A stretch of 16,488 nt of DNA, from assembly GCA_022451765.1 (NCBI GenBank), contig JAKUNY010000021.1:1-16488 (forward strand), in the 5' to 3' direction. Each line of letters opens with the position of its first letter. The stretch's first letter is position 1. The position numbers and the translations under genes are program-made. Positions 1 to 8,608 of this stretch are shown here, in pieces. The notes beneath the pieces are model-generated. The model was not told the origin of the DNA. It made no database searches and was given only the letters and a program-made list of their open reading frames with translations. This DNA is from Candidatus Poseidoniaceae archaeon. Lineage in GTDB: Archaea > Thermoplasmatota > Poseidoniia > Poseidoniales > Poseidoniaceae.

Positions 1-536
1 CCTTGGAAGAAAGAAGCGGCACGTTCGAATGCTGGGTGCGGTGAGCCCATCCATCGGTTGATGTAGCCGCCGCATTGTGTGGTATCGGGACAGACACTCG
101 TGATGTGTTCCATTTTCTCCATCCACTCCTTTCCGTTAACGATTGGTGTGCCATTGGTAACGTCAAGTTCGTACACAGTTCCAGTGCCATCCGGATGTAC
201 GATGGTTAATTTCACTTCATCAACGTACGGCGTTAACAACAGTTTCCCGTTGATCGACTCGCCCTCGACCATGGCGTATCCATTGGGGATAATGTAGCCG
301 TCTACGAACAACATTACATCATTGGGGACAGAAATTGCACGTCCGCTTCCTAAAAGCTGGAATTCGTGCCATTCACCACTCTTTAGGACAACATCCGATG
401 GCATTTGGTAGTCGATTTGGAATACGATGGGCACACCCTCTTGGATGGTTTCATCCTCACCAAAGCATCCAGAAAGCGATGCGAGCAACATGAGAGCAAC
501 AAGAAACATTCCTTTGGACGCACGCTCAACCTGCAT
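1..536 (-). CDS. Secreted lipoprotein, N-terminal part (possible extracellular peptidase)
   Basis: This is a partial gene. The first 178 codons lie here and the rest continues beyond the left edge. The start is the ATG at 536, with a second in-frame ATG at 509. The N-terminus has a short basic stretch, a hydrophobic core (about residues 10-21) and a lipobox-like LSGC with Cys24, followed by acidic residues. It should therefore be exported and lipid-anchored on the outer face of the membrane. Residues 30-130 look like a beta-rich, acidic, secreted domain. The last visible part (CPDTTQCGG, then INRWMGSPHPAFERAASFF) resembles the lead-in to the catalytic domain of secreted M28-type aminopeptidases. 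That domain itself is outside the window, so the peptidase idea is only an inference. The gene follows a tRNA by 44 bases on the same strand and may share its transcript. Confidence 0.8.
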   Translation of the reverse strand, partial: MQVERASKGMFLVALMLLASLSGCFGEDETIQEGVPIVFQIDYQMPSDVVLKSGEWHEFQLLGSGRAISVPNDVMLFVDGYIIPNGYAMVEGESINGKLLLTPYVDEVKLTIVHPDGTGTVYELDVTNGTPIVNGKEWMEKMEHITSVCPDTTQCGGYINRWMGSPHPAFERAASFFQ

Positions 537-543
537 AAATCGT

Positions 544-565
544 CCTATGGAAGTCCGCTCATAGG
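544..565 (-). terminator. Weak hairpin between tRNA-Gly and the lipoprotein gene
   Basis: CCTATG (544-549) and CATAGG (560-565) form a perfect 6-bp stem with a 10-base loop. It sits between the 3' end of the tRNA and the start of the lipoprotein gene. No clear T-run follows it. It could be a terminator or processing site for the tRNA transcript, or it could be chance. Confidence 0.2.
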
Positions 566-580
566 CTTTGTTAGTGAAGG

Positions 581-652
581 TGCGGATAGCGGGAGTCGAA
601 CCCACGACATAAGGTTGGAAACCTCAGATGATAACCACTTCACCATATCCGC
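581..652 (-). tRNA. tRNA-Gly, anticodon UCC
   Basis: Read on the minus strand, 72 bases fold into a full cloverleaf. The acceptor stem GCGGATA pairs perfectly with TATCCGC. The D-stem is GTGA/TCAT, with GG in an 8-base loop. The anticodon stem TGAGG/CCTTA encloses the loop TTTCCAA, which gives anticodon TCC (UCC, reading GGA and possibly other Gly codons). The T-stem GTGGG/CCCGC encloses TTCGACT. The discriminator base is A, as is usual for archaeal tRNA-Gly. CCA is not encoded; the next bases are CCTTC. There is no intron. An A-rich stretch (minus strand CTCAAAAAAG, around 680-690) about 30 bases upstream could act as the TATA element. Confidence 0.93.
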
Positions 653-708
653 ACGGTGGTACTCTGTCCGAACAAGCACCCTTTTTTGAGCGCATCGGTC
701 GAAACCCA

Positions 709-3700
709 TCAATTCAGACCTGGGGGTGGTGGTACTGCGTCGTAACCCAATTCCACTCTTCTTCGCTGAACGATATCACGATCAGACATTATTCGATTGT
801 ACACGACTTGGGTCGCCTGTGATTTCCGCTCGTCGTCGTCTTTCATGCGTCGATTCTTACCTCGAATCATGAGCATTCCAAACAGGAATGTTAGAAGAAT
901 TGCAGCAGCACCAACTTGGAACAATGGCATTTCATACACGCTGTCCCACTCAAACGAATCGTCGGTTGTGGACGCCTTGGAACTGTTGTAGACATTCAAT
1001 CGGATTGTTACTGTATCCATTGCCACTTCAGCGCCCGGCTCTGTAACCGTAAGAACGAGATTGTAATTTCCTTCAGTGCTTGCAGAACCAATGAAAATCT
1101 TTGGCAGAGTGTTTCCAGATTCAGAGGTAAAAATCAACGTTTGTGAACTTGTTTCAGATTGAATATTCACCAAGGATTGCAATTCGATTTTAGCAGTAAA
1201 CCCGTCGCTCATACTTGTTGTAACGGTGCACGAGAAGGAGAAATCCCCTCCTGTTACTGTATCGGCTGAAATCTGCGTTGGTGTGCATTCGAGGGTTGCT
1301 TCACCAGCATTCCTGTTGGGATCGTTTGGCCAATGATCAGGTTTGTGAGCACCCGATGTTTCGTTGTCACCCCACCCATCTCCATCAGAATCGAGATGCT
1401 GAGAGTCATGATCGGGGAAGGCATCCTCATCATCAGCATAGCCATCACCGTCTCTGTCAGGGCAACCAATCAGCGAACCTCTGAAAGCAGTCCCGTATTC
1501 GTTAGGGCATTGATCTGCGGCGGTTCCAGAGGATTCGTCTCCGTACCCGTCCATGTCATCATCGTACCATTGCGAACTATCATCTGGCCAGAGGTCGTTT
1601 AAATCGGAATACCCATCACCATCTGAATCAACGCACCCAAAGACGTCGTTCGTCGACGTACCTGCATCCTCGGGACAAGCATCGCCTTGCGTTCCGTTTA
1701 ATTCATCGCCATAGCCATCGCTGTCCGTATCGTTCCATTGTGTTGATTCACCGAGGAATGCGTCGTTGGAATCGGACATACCGTCTGTATCTTCGTCATC
1801 ACAGCCGAAGACATCACGGAAAGATGTTCCTGGGGTTGTAAGACAATCATCGCCCTCGAAACCAGCTGCGTTATCACCAAACCCATCCCCGTCCTGATCA
1901 GCGTGTTGTGTTGCTTCGTTTGGAAAAGCGTCTGAACCATTGACGAGCGTCCATTGAGCATCGCCATCGGAGTAGCCATCACCATCTGTATCGATGCATC
2001 CGAGTCGATCGAGTGTTGAATTTCCTGCAATCAGCATGCACCCATCTTCCAAATCATCGTACCCATCACCATCAACATCGCTTGCACGGGTTGAATCGGA
2101 CGGGAATGCATCGTTTTCATCGGAAATACCGTCACCATCGCTATCCACACACCCATGGCGGTCGATGGTCGAAGTGCCGGGGACTCCTGGACAGGCATCC
2201 GGCTGAGGCCCTGTTGCGTTATCTCCAAAACCATCACCGTCTTGATCGAGCCACTGGAATTTCAAATTCGGTAGTTCATCGATCAGGTCATCCCAGCCAT
2301 CTCCATCCGAATCCGTACAACCGTATCGGTTGCCCATCGTTGAATTCCCGTTCGTATTCGGACACGCATCCGGAGTTGTTCCACCGGGGTTGTCTCCGTA
2401 TCCATCACCATCAATATCGGACCACTGGGTTATGTCGTCTGGGTGTGTATCTTGGATATCTGCCCAACCATCTTGGTCGGTGTCTGGACAACCGAGCGTA
2501 CTGTTTTGCCACGAATCACCGAATTCAGACGGACATGCGTCAGGGTAGTTTCCACTCGCATTATCGCCATATCCATCACCATCACTGTCTGTCGTTTGCG
2601 TAGCATCATACCGGAATGCATCCGCTCCTTGGGATACATTCCATAGTCCGTCAGCGTCTGAAATTCCATCGCCATCAGAATCGGGACAACCGATGCGGTC
2701 TAGGGTTGAATCACCGAATTGTGTTGGGCATCCATCGGGGTTGGTCCCACTTGCATTGTCACCGTAGCCATCACCGTCTGTATCTGCCGATTGTGTTGGG
2801 TCGCTCGGGAATGCATCAGCCCCATTGAGGGTTGTCCAGGACGCATCTGCATCCGAGACACCATCGCTGTCCGTATCGGGACACCCGTTACGATCGACGG
2901 TCGATGTCCCGGGCTGTGAGGGACACGCATCGCCGTTCGTTCCAGTAGGGTTGTCTCCGAAGCCATCACCGTCCGTGTCCGATTGTTGCGTTGCGTCGTT
3001 TGGCAGGATATCTGCTCCATCTGCGATTGTCCACACGGGTCCGTTTGTTCCGGTTAAGTCTTCATCCGATGCGCCATCAGCATCGCTATCTGGACAGCCA
3101 AATCTGTCAAGTGACGATGCACCTGCCACTGAAGGGCAAGCATCTGGATTTGTTCCAGTGCTTTCATCTCCGTATCCATCTCCGTCTGCGTCGCTCCATT
3201 GGGTTGAATCCATTGGGAAGGCATCATCACCATCAGCGTATCCATCACCGTCCAGATCACTGCAACCAAGATTACCAACTTCTGTTGACGTTCCGAATGT
3301 GGTTGGACAACTGTCAGCATTCACCCCGCTTGCGTTGTCTCCATAACCATCTCCGTCTTGGTCAGCCCATTGGCTAGGTTCACTCGGGAAGGCGTCTGCA
3401 CCCTGTGCTGAGGTCCAACCTGCATCACCGTCTGAATAACCATCACCATCGCTGTCAATGCAACCAAATCGGTCTTGATAGGACGTCCCAAGTGTCGTGT
3501 TGCAGGCATCGCCTTCTGTTGCAGGAGGTGGATTATCTCCGTAGCCATCCCCGTCTTGATCGGACCATTGTGTTGCATCTCCAAGGAAAGCATCGGCCCC
3601 GTCGGTTACGGTCCACACCGAGCCATTGATTCCAGTTGGGTCTGGATCGCTTGCACCATCCCCGTCTTCGTCAGGACAACCGTTTCGGTCGATGTTTGAG

Positions 3701-6321
3701 AAAGCCTTGACAGAGTTGCAAGCATCTGCACCATTGCTGACCAGCCATGTTGCATCGTTGTTTGAGTAACCGTCACCATCGTCGTCCAAACATCCGAAAC
3801 GGTCAGTTGTTGAATTCCCGAGGACCGTGACACATGCATCCGCTTCGACACCTACTGGATTGTCGCCGTATCCGTCAAAATCCTGATCAGCCCATTGCGT
3901 GCTTTCGGATGGGAAAGCGTCAGCACCTTCGTTTGCGGTCCACGTAGCATCAGGATTCGAATACCCGTCACCGTCGCTGTCGGGACATCCTTCACGATCG
4001 TTTGTTGACGTTCCGTATGTGTTTGGACAATCATCATCGTCGTCCTCAACACCATCAAGATCCGCATCCTCTGTAAGATTGACCAAGTTCGTTTCCTGAT
4101 TGACTGCAAGCGAGAAAAATTGCGGCCCTACAGGGACGTTCGTACCATTGATGTGGACCTCCCACGTTCCTTGTGCAGGATTGGCGAACTTCAAATTTCG
4201 AACGGTGTCAACATTGTTTGACAGTTCAGTCCACGTTCCAGATGGATCTTTAATCGCAAGGTCAAGATCGTTAACAAGATTGGTTCCTGCCACAGGAGTT
4301 GACTCCTTATCGGTCCACGCAACGGCAACATTGAGGTCTGGAGCATTGGATGGGATATTGAAACTCCATCCACGATTGACACCTGTTGTGAGACTCTCAT
4401 TGTCAACCCATGTCGTATTAAGGGCACTTCGCATATCGACTCGACCCCAGCCTTCGTGGTTATTGGGAGCCGTCTCACCCGCTCCGTTGGTGGCCGAGCT
4501 GTATTGTCCCACCATATCGGTAGCACTTGCTGCGAATATGGCCTTGACGAGAGATGAGTTGGGGTCTTCATGACCCATGTTGTCGATGAGGTGCTCAAGC
4601 AGAAGGGCGGTGGCACCCGCAGTAAGCGGCGTTGACATGCTTGTACCACCCATGTATACATAGTCCGCACTGTGAGGAGCCCAACCGACTGGTCTGGTGT
4701 TGTATCTCGTTAAAGCGGAGAGAACGAATGTACCGGGAGCCACAACTTCTGGTATTACACGATTGTCATCGGTCGGTCCGCGACTTGAGAACGCAGCCAA
4801 TCCGGATATATTGTCAGCATATTGGTCGGTTGAGATGGGTGATCCATAACCAGGTCCATACACATTGGTGATGGATGGGCGGTCGTTCTCACTTGCCCCA
4901 ACGGTCAGGACGCTTTTGGCTGTTGCGGGGGAACCGATTGAATCCAGGTCAACTTCTCCATTTCCGTTGTTGTCAACGCCATCGTTGCCCGCCGAGAAAA
5001 GTATTGTCATGTTTTGATAATCACGAGCCGCAATGTCGGCTTGCATGGAGCTGGTCGTGTATGCTCCAGCATCTGAGGACCCCCACGAATTGGTATGCAC
5101 ACGAGATCCATTTTCTGCTCCTTGTTTGAACAACTCTACGAGGTTGGACGGTATCCCTTTGAGGGAGTATCGAGCGTCTATCGGGGTTGTCGCTGCATTG
5201 GCACACCAAACGCCGATGGCTTGGAAGTAAAGTTGCGCTTCTGGTGCCATCCCCTTAATGTTGCCTGAAGAATTAGTTCCATCGCCAAGAACAGAGCCTG
5301 CGACGTGAGTACCATGGCCATCGATGTCTGATGCACCGTCGTCAGCCTGAGAGCCACACGTAGACGCTTCAGAAGCAGTCATGCCCCACGATACGATGTC
5401 GAGGATGTGGTCTGAGAAATCAGCATGCATTGTCGAATCGTTCACGCCGCTATCGAGGCCACTATCAGCGACCGCAACGATGATTCCGCTTCCATCAACA
5501 CCGTTCCATGAGGAATTGATGCCGTTCATGGTGGATTGAGACCAAAGGTCAGGTGCTTTGAGAACCGAATCTGCGACGTCGTTTGCCGTAAAGAACCAGG
5601 GCTTTTCTTCGACCCATTCGATTTCATCTTGAGCTACCAGCCATGCAAGAGAGGATGTTGTTCGGTCGATTTCAAATGTTGCAAAACGTCCAACATGGTA
5701 CGTGGTGCGAATATCTTCGCGTTCATGTATTCCCTCGGGGAGGGAGTTGCCGGCTAAAACCCCGTGAACAGGAACAAAGTCATTTTGATAAAACAAAGAA
5801 GCGGGGCCGATATCGTCCCCGAGTATGGCTTTGACCAGTTGTGTTCGCACCTTATCTGTTGGGTCTAATTTGACAACCCCTTCTACTTCAAGGTCAGCGA
5901 GTTCTTCAACCGACTTCTTTTCAATTTCGCAGTGGAATCCGGTGACTGGAAGGAAAGAGAAGCAATGGATTCCTGCCTTTTCAAGCTCAACAACCCAGTA
6001 TATTGGAATCTGATAGGTGTGCGTAATAACGTAATTACAGTTCAAGATTCTCTCTTGTGTCCGCTCAGGCCATTCCTCTAAGTGTGTGACGGTGGCTTGA
6101 CGGTAGAGGATATCGATTGTTCCAAGACCTTCACTCGGGTCATACCATCCTTGAGCATGCTCCTTTGTTGGAATGATTCCAACTTTTGCGAACAAATCCA
6201 ATTCAGCATCGGTATTGACTTCGATGGCTGGTTGGGGTTGACTCATCGCAAATGGGCTTGCCAATTGGGCCAACATCAGACAAACGAGGAAGGTTGAAAC
6301 TCGGACATGTGAAGCCGGCAT
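709..6321 (-). CDS. Giant membrane-anchored subtilisin-family (S8) protease with thrombospondin type 3-like calcium repeats
   Basis: This is a secreted serine protease of 1870 residues. A signal peptide (about 1-27) precedes an N-terminal region (28-260) that probably holds the propeptide. The S8 domain (about 275-635) has the complete triad: Asp286 (VAVADSG), His336 (DGHGTHVAG) and Ser561 (GGTSMSTP). Asn446 (FSAGNDG) fills the oxyanion hole. A beta-sandwich domain (about 640-745) like those after the catalytic domain in other large subtilases follows. Residues 751-1672 are about 15 Asp-rich modules of the DxDGDGxxD type, predicted to bind calcium. A further beta-sandwich domain (about 1673-1790), one membrane helix (about 1801-1821) and a 49-residue tail starting RGKNRR and ending VPPPPGLN complete the chain. 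The protease domain should face outward on a stiff stalk and probably degrades proteins for nutrition. Its 3' end lies 56 bases from the tRNA. The start is the first ATG before the signal peptide. Confidence 0.97.
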   Translation of the reverse strand: MPASHVRVSTFLVCLMLAQLASPFAMSQPQPAIEVNTDAELDLFAKVGIIPTKEHAQGWYDPSEGLGTIDILYRQATVTHLEEWPERTQERILNCNYVITHTYQIPIYWVVELEKAGIHCFSFLPVTGFHCEIEKKSVEELADLEVEGVVKLDPTDKVRTQLVKAILGDDIGPASLFYQNDFVPVHGVLAGNSLPEGIHEREDIRTTYHVGRFATFEIDRTTSSLAWLVAQDEIEWVEEKPWFFTANDVADSVLKAPDLWSQSTMNGINSSWNGVDGSGIIVAVADSGLDSGVNDSTMHADFSDHILDIVSWGMTASEASTCGSQADDGASDIDGHGTHVAGSVLGDGTNSSGNIKGMAPEAQLYFQAIGVWCANAATTPIDARYSLKGIPSNLVELFKQGAENGSRVHTNSWGSSDAGAYTTSSMQADIAARDYQNMTILFSAGNDGVDNNGNGEVDLDSIGSPATAKSVLTVGASENDRPSITNVYGPGYGSPISTDQYADNISGLAAFSSRGPTDDNRVIPEVVAPGTFVLSALTRYNTRPVGWAPHSADYVYMGGTSMSTPLTAGATALLLEHLIDNMGHEDPNSSLVKAIFAASATDMVGQYSSATNGAGETAPNNHEGWGRVDMRSALNTTWVDNESLTTGVNRGWSFNIPSNAPDLNVAVAWTDKESTPVAGTNLVNDLDLAIKDPSGTWTELSNNVDTVRNLKFANPAQGTWEVHINGTNVPVGPQFFSLAVNQETNLVNLTEDADLDGVEDDDDDCPNTYGTSTNDREGCPDSDGDGYSNPDATWTANEGADAFPSESTQWADQDFDGYGDNPVGVEADACVTVLGNSTTDRFGCLDDDGDGYSNNDATWLVSNGADACNSVKAFSNIDRNGCPDEDGDGASDPDPTGINGSVWTVTDGADAFLGDATQWSDQDGDGYGDNPPPATEGDACNTTLGTSYQDRFGCIDSDGDGYSDGDAGWTSAQGADAFPSEPSQWADQDGDGYGDNASGVNADSCPTTFGTSTEVGNLGCSDLDGDGYADGDDAFPMDSTQWSDADGDGYGDESTGTNPDACPSVAGASSLDRFGCPDSDADGASDEDLTGTNGPVWTIADGADILPNDATQQSDTDGDGFGDNPTGTNGDACPSQPGTSTVDRNGCPDTDSDGVSDADASWTTLNGADAFPSDPTQSADTDGDGYGDNASGTNPDGCPTQFGDSTLDRIGCPDSDGDGISDADGLWNVSQGADAFRYDATQTTDSDGDGYGDNASGNYPDACPSEFGDSWQNSTLGCPDTDQDGWADIQDTHPDDITQWSDIDGDGYGDNPGGTTPDACPNTNGNSTMGNRYGCTDSDGDGWDDLIDELPNLKFQWLDQDGDGFGDNATGPQPDACPGVPGTSTIDRHGCVDSDGDGISDENDAFPSDSTRASDVDGDGYDDLEDGCMLIAGNSTLDRLGCIDTDGDGYSDGDAQWTLVNGSDAFPNEATQHADQDGDGFGDNAAGFEGDDCLTTPGTSFRDVFGCDDEDTDGMSDSNDAFLGESTQWNDTDSDGYGDELNGTQGDACPEDAGTSTNDVFGCVDSDGDGYSDLNDLWPDDSSQWYDDDMDGYGDESSGTAADQCPNEYGTAFRGSLIGCPDRDGDGYADDEDAFPDHDSQHLDSDGDGWGDNETSGAHKPDHWPNDPNRNAGEATLECTPTQISADTVTGGDFSFSCTVTTSMSDGFTAKIELQSLVNIQSETSSQTLIFTSESGNTLPKIFIGSASTEGNYNLVLTVTEPGAEVAMDTVTIRLNVYNSSKASTTDDSFEWDSVYEMPLFQVGAAAILLTFLFGMLMIRGKNRRMKDDDERKSQATQVVYNRIMSDRDIVQRRRVELGYDAVPPPPGLN
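1306..4071 (-). repeat. Tandem degenerate coding repeats for the calcium-binding modules
   Basis: About 15 diverged units encode residues 751-1672 of the S8 protease. A unit reads roughly D-x-DGDG-YGDN-x-G-x4-DACP-x4-GTS-x2-DR-x-GCPDSDGDGYSD, then an optional W-T-x5-GADAFP stretch, then x3-TQW. Units with the optional stretch run to about 65-75 codons and those without to about 55. Most units hold two cysteines (in DAC and GC) that could pair. On the plus strand the repeats appear as recurring catcaccatc-like tracts, which create many spurious open frames there. Confidence 0.93.
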
Positions 6322-6417
6322 GAGTCGTTGTTAGCATCGGTTACTCATCAATGATTTGCATTGGCCAAGTTCCGATTGATAACGAGCATTGAAAGGAGGG
6401 TCGCGTCAGCCCAACCT

Positions 6418-8265
6418 ATGCGAGGCATGAGTTCCGGAGGTGGCGATGCAATGGAACCATCCGATATCAATGAACGAACTCAAATCGTTGGTCGCCAAAT
6501 TTGGCGTGTTGTTCCGTATGCCAAGCGATACCCAGGGCGAGTTCTGTCAGGGATATTTGGCAACGCCATGGCGCGATTTTTCGACCTGATGCCGTTTGTT
6601 GCCATCGGTTTGGCGGTTGATTATTTCACAGGTGGAGAGTTGTTCGGTCCACAGATTGTTCAGGATTTTGTCACTTCTATTGGCGGAGATCCTGCGATTG
6701 GCTATGGCGTGCTTATCTTCCTTGGATTCTTTTGCCTGGCTATATTTCAGGGAATATCCGAGTATTCCTGGCAAACGTTAGGTTACAAAATTCAACATGA
6801 TCTTCGAATGGACGCAACAAAGTCGCTGATTGCGATGGAAGCATCGTTTTACGATATGCGACAAACCGGACAAATCATGGCTGTGTTGTCCAGTGACGTA
6901 AATCAGCTCGAAGACGTCGTCTCAGATTCATCAACGTCCATTATTCGAATTCTTGTCACGTTTTTCACGGCGTTTTTGATTCTGGTTCTGATGTCTTGGA
7001 AACTTGCTATCATTCTGTTTGGACCAATTATCTTCATTGTCCCAATTGTGTATTGGTTTTCAACCAGCGTCCAAAGAAAGTATCGAAAACAGCGTGAATC
7101 AACCGGGGATATCACAGCAGTCCTTGAGAACCTCATATCAGGAATTGCTGTCGTTCAAGCCTACAACGCAGAAGAATGGGAAGCAAACCGTGTTGACCGG
7201 GAATCAGGCGCTTACCGCGATCAGGCTATGGGGGCAAGCCAAGACCGAAACCGATTCATACCAATGATCTACGTCGTCGCTGGAATTGCATTTGGCCTTC
7301 TGGTAACGGCTGGAGGTTGGTTGGCAAAGGAAGGTGACATCACAACAGGCCAGCTGGTCACGTTCTTGTTGATCAGCACTCGAATGACCATGCCTATGTT
7401 CATCTTTGGAATCCTCGTAAATCAATTACAGCGTGGTGAAGCCGCTGCTCGTCGTGTCTTTGCCGCCATCGATTTGGAACCAACAATTGTCGATGCTGAC
7501 AATGCTACTGAATTGCTCGGGCCGATTGAATCAGTCGAATTTAGAGATGTCCACTTTACGTACCCAAATACAACCACCAAGGTGCTAAGCGGGATTTCAT
7601 TCACCGTAGCAGGTGGTCAATTCCTTGGTGTCATGGGCCACACAGGCGCAGGAAAGACAACAATTCTGAAGTTGCTCATGCGCTATTACGTTCCCGAGTC
7701 GGGAGAGGTCCTCATTAAGGGAAACAACCTCTACACGTTCACTCTTGCTCGCGGCCGTGAAGCAATTGGCTTTGTCAGTCAAGACCCTTTCCTCTTCTAT
7801 GGCTCAATCCGAGACAACGTTCAGTACAACCAAGTTGCTGAAGAGAGTGAGTTGATGAAAGCTTTGGAACTCGCAGGGGCACTGGAATTTGTTGAAGAAC
7901 TTGAAGACGGTATTGAGACGATGGTCGGTGATCGTGGAGCCATGCTGAGCGGTGGTCAGCGTGCTCGAGTTTCGCTTGCACGCGCTCTTTTGAAGAAACC
8001 ATCCTTGCTCATTCTCGATGAGGCTTCAAGCGCACTTGATGCTGAAACTGAACGTCGAATCCAGGAAAACCTTCTCAGCACAGGCTCAGGTCGTGCAACG
8101 ATTGCAGTTGCTCATCGGTTGAGTACAATTCGCAACGCAAATGAAATACTTGCCATGGTTGATGGAGCCATCGTTGAACGTGGAAAGCACGATGAGTTGC
8201 TCGAGCACCAAGGCGTTTATTCCAGTCAGTGGACCATCCAAACCGGTGATATGGCTGGAATGTGA
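6418..8265 (+). CDS. ABC exporter, fused membrane and ATPase domains
   Basis: This is a half-transporter of about 615 residues that should work as a homodimer and export a lipid, drug or peptide by ATP hydrolysis. The exporter-type membrane domain (about 30-350) has six predicted helices and the cytoplasmic-loop motif SFYDMRQTGQI. The nucleotide-binding domain carries Walker A GHTGAGKT (407-414), a Q-loop in FVSQDPF (Gln455), signature LSGGQ (510-514), Walker B LLILDE (530-535) and H-loop His566 in AVAHRLS. All catalytic elements are present. The open frame begins at a TTG (6361), but I prefer ATG 6418. ATG 6427 is also possible. A GGAGG at 6395-6399 lies rather far upstream. It is divergent from the S8 protease across 96 bases, and its stop codon directly abuts the next convergent gene. 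The substrate cannot be read from the sequence. Confidence 0.95.
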   Translation: MRGMSSGGGDAMEPSDINERTQIVGRQIWRVVPYAKRYPGRVLSGIFGNAMARFFDLMPFVAIGLAVDYFTGGELFGPQIVQDFVTSIGGDPAIGYGVLIFLGFFCLAIFQGISEYSWQTLGYKIQHDLRMDATKSLIAMEASFYDMRQTGQIMAVLSSDVNQLEDVVSDSSTSIIRILVTFFTAFLILVLMSWKLAIILFGPIIFIVPIVYWFSTSVQRKYRKQRESTGDITAVLENLISGIAVVQAYNAEEWEANRVDRESGAYRDQAMGASQDRNRFIPMIYVVAGIAFGLLVTAGGWLAKEGDITTGQLVTFLLISTRMTMPMFIFGILVNQLQRGEAAARRVFAAIDLEPTIVDADNATELLGPIESVEFRDVHFTYPNTTTKVLSGISFTVAGGQFLGVMGHTGAGKTTILKLLMRYYVPESGEVLIKGNNLYTFTLARGREAIGFVSQDPFLFYGSIRDNVQYNQVAEESELMKALELAGALEFVEELEDGIETMVGDRGAMLSGGQRARVSLARALLKKPSLLILDEASSALDAETERRIQENLLSTGSGRATIAVAHRLSTIRNANEILAMVDGAIVERGKHDELLEHQGVYSSQWTIQTGDMAGM

Positions 8266-8577
8266 TTACGTTCGCTCCAAAATTGGCCGAAGTATTGTTG
8301 TTATCTGTTCCTTCGGGTGAACGGGAATAAACGATTTATTTCCCCATAGAATAAGCACGGAGATAACGAAAAACAACGGAATTCCTATGATGAGTGACCA
8401 TATGGCAATGGTGAGATCAAGAAAATAATACTCTTCAAACAGTTCAGAGACAACAATTGTTCCGAAGAGAACAACAACTCGAGCAAAGGTGAGTACAGAG
8501 CGTATCGTCAGCCAAATCTCTTCCTCATCGGATTTCCCCAGAAGTTTTGTTTCAGCCATGAAGCATCTTGATTTCAT
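8266..8577 (-). CDS. Small two-helix membrane protein, unknown function
   Basis: I do not recognise this 103-residue protein. It has a charged N-terminus (KSDEEE around 15-20) and two predicted membrane helices (about 28-47 and 54-78) joined by an acidic loop (ELFEEYYFLD). A soluble C-terminus of about 25 residues contains HPKEQ. A start at the second Met (8559, MAETKLL) would give 97 residues. It lies 31 bases after the glycosyltransferase stop on the same strand, so the two may be co-transcribed. Its stop abuts that of the ABC exporter on the other strand. The clean frame, hydrophobic pattern and tight fit between neighbours support a real gene. Confidence 0.7.
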   Translation of the reverse strand: MKSRCFMAETKLLGKSDEEEIWLTIRSVLTFARVVVLFGTIVVSELFEEYYFLDLTIAIWSLIIGIPLFFVISVLILWGNKSFIPVHPKEQITTILRPILERT

Positions 8578-8608
8578 TCATTGAAAGGGATTGCGTCGAT
8601 TATACGAC

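Noticed and set aside
581..652. tRNA-Gly as an integration site for a mobile element
   Set aside because: There is no integrase, no duplicated tRNA 3' end seen, and the flanking genes look like ordinary chromosomal genes.
2013..2603. 196-codon plus-strand open frame rich in His and Arg, and other long frames opposite the protease
   Set aside because: They are shadows created by the GAT/GAC-rich repeat codons of the minus-strand gene and have low-complexity composition.
1306..4071. Regular repeats on the plus strand resembling a CRISPR or satellite array
   Set aside because: The repeats are degenerate, have no constant spacer pattern and stay in frame with the minus-strand protease. They are the DNA of its calcium-binding modules.
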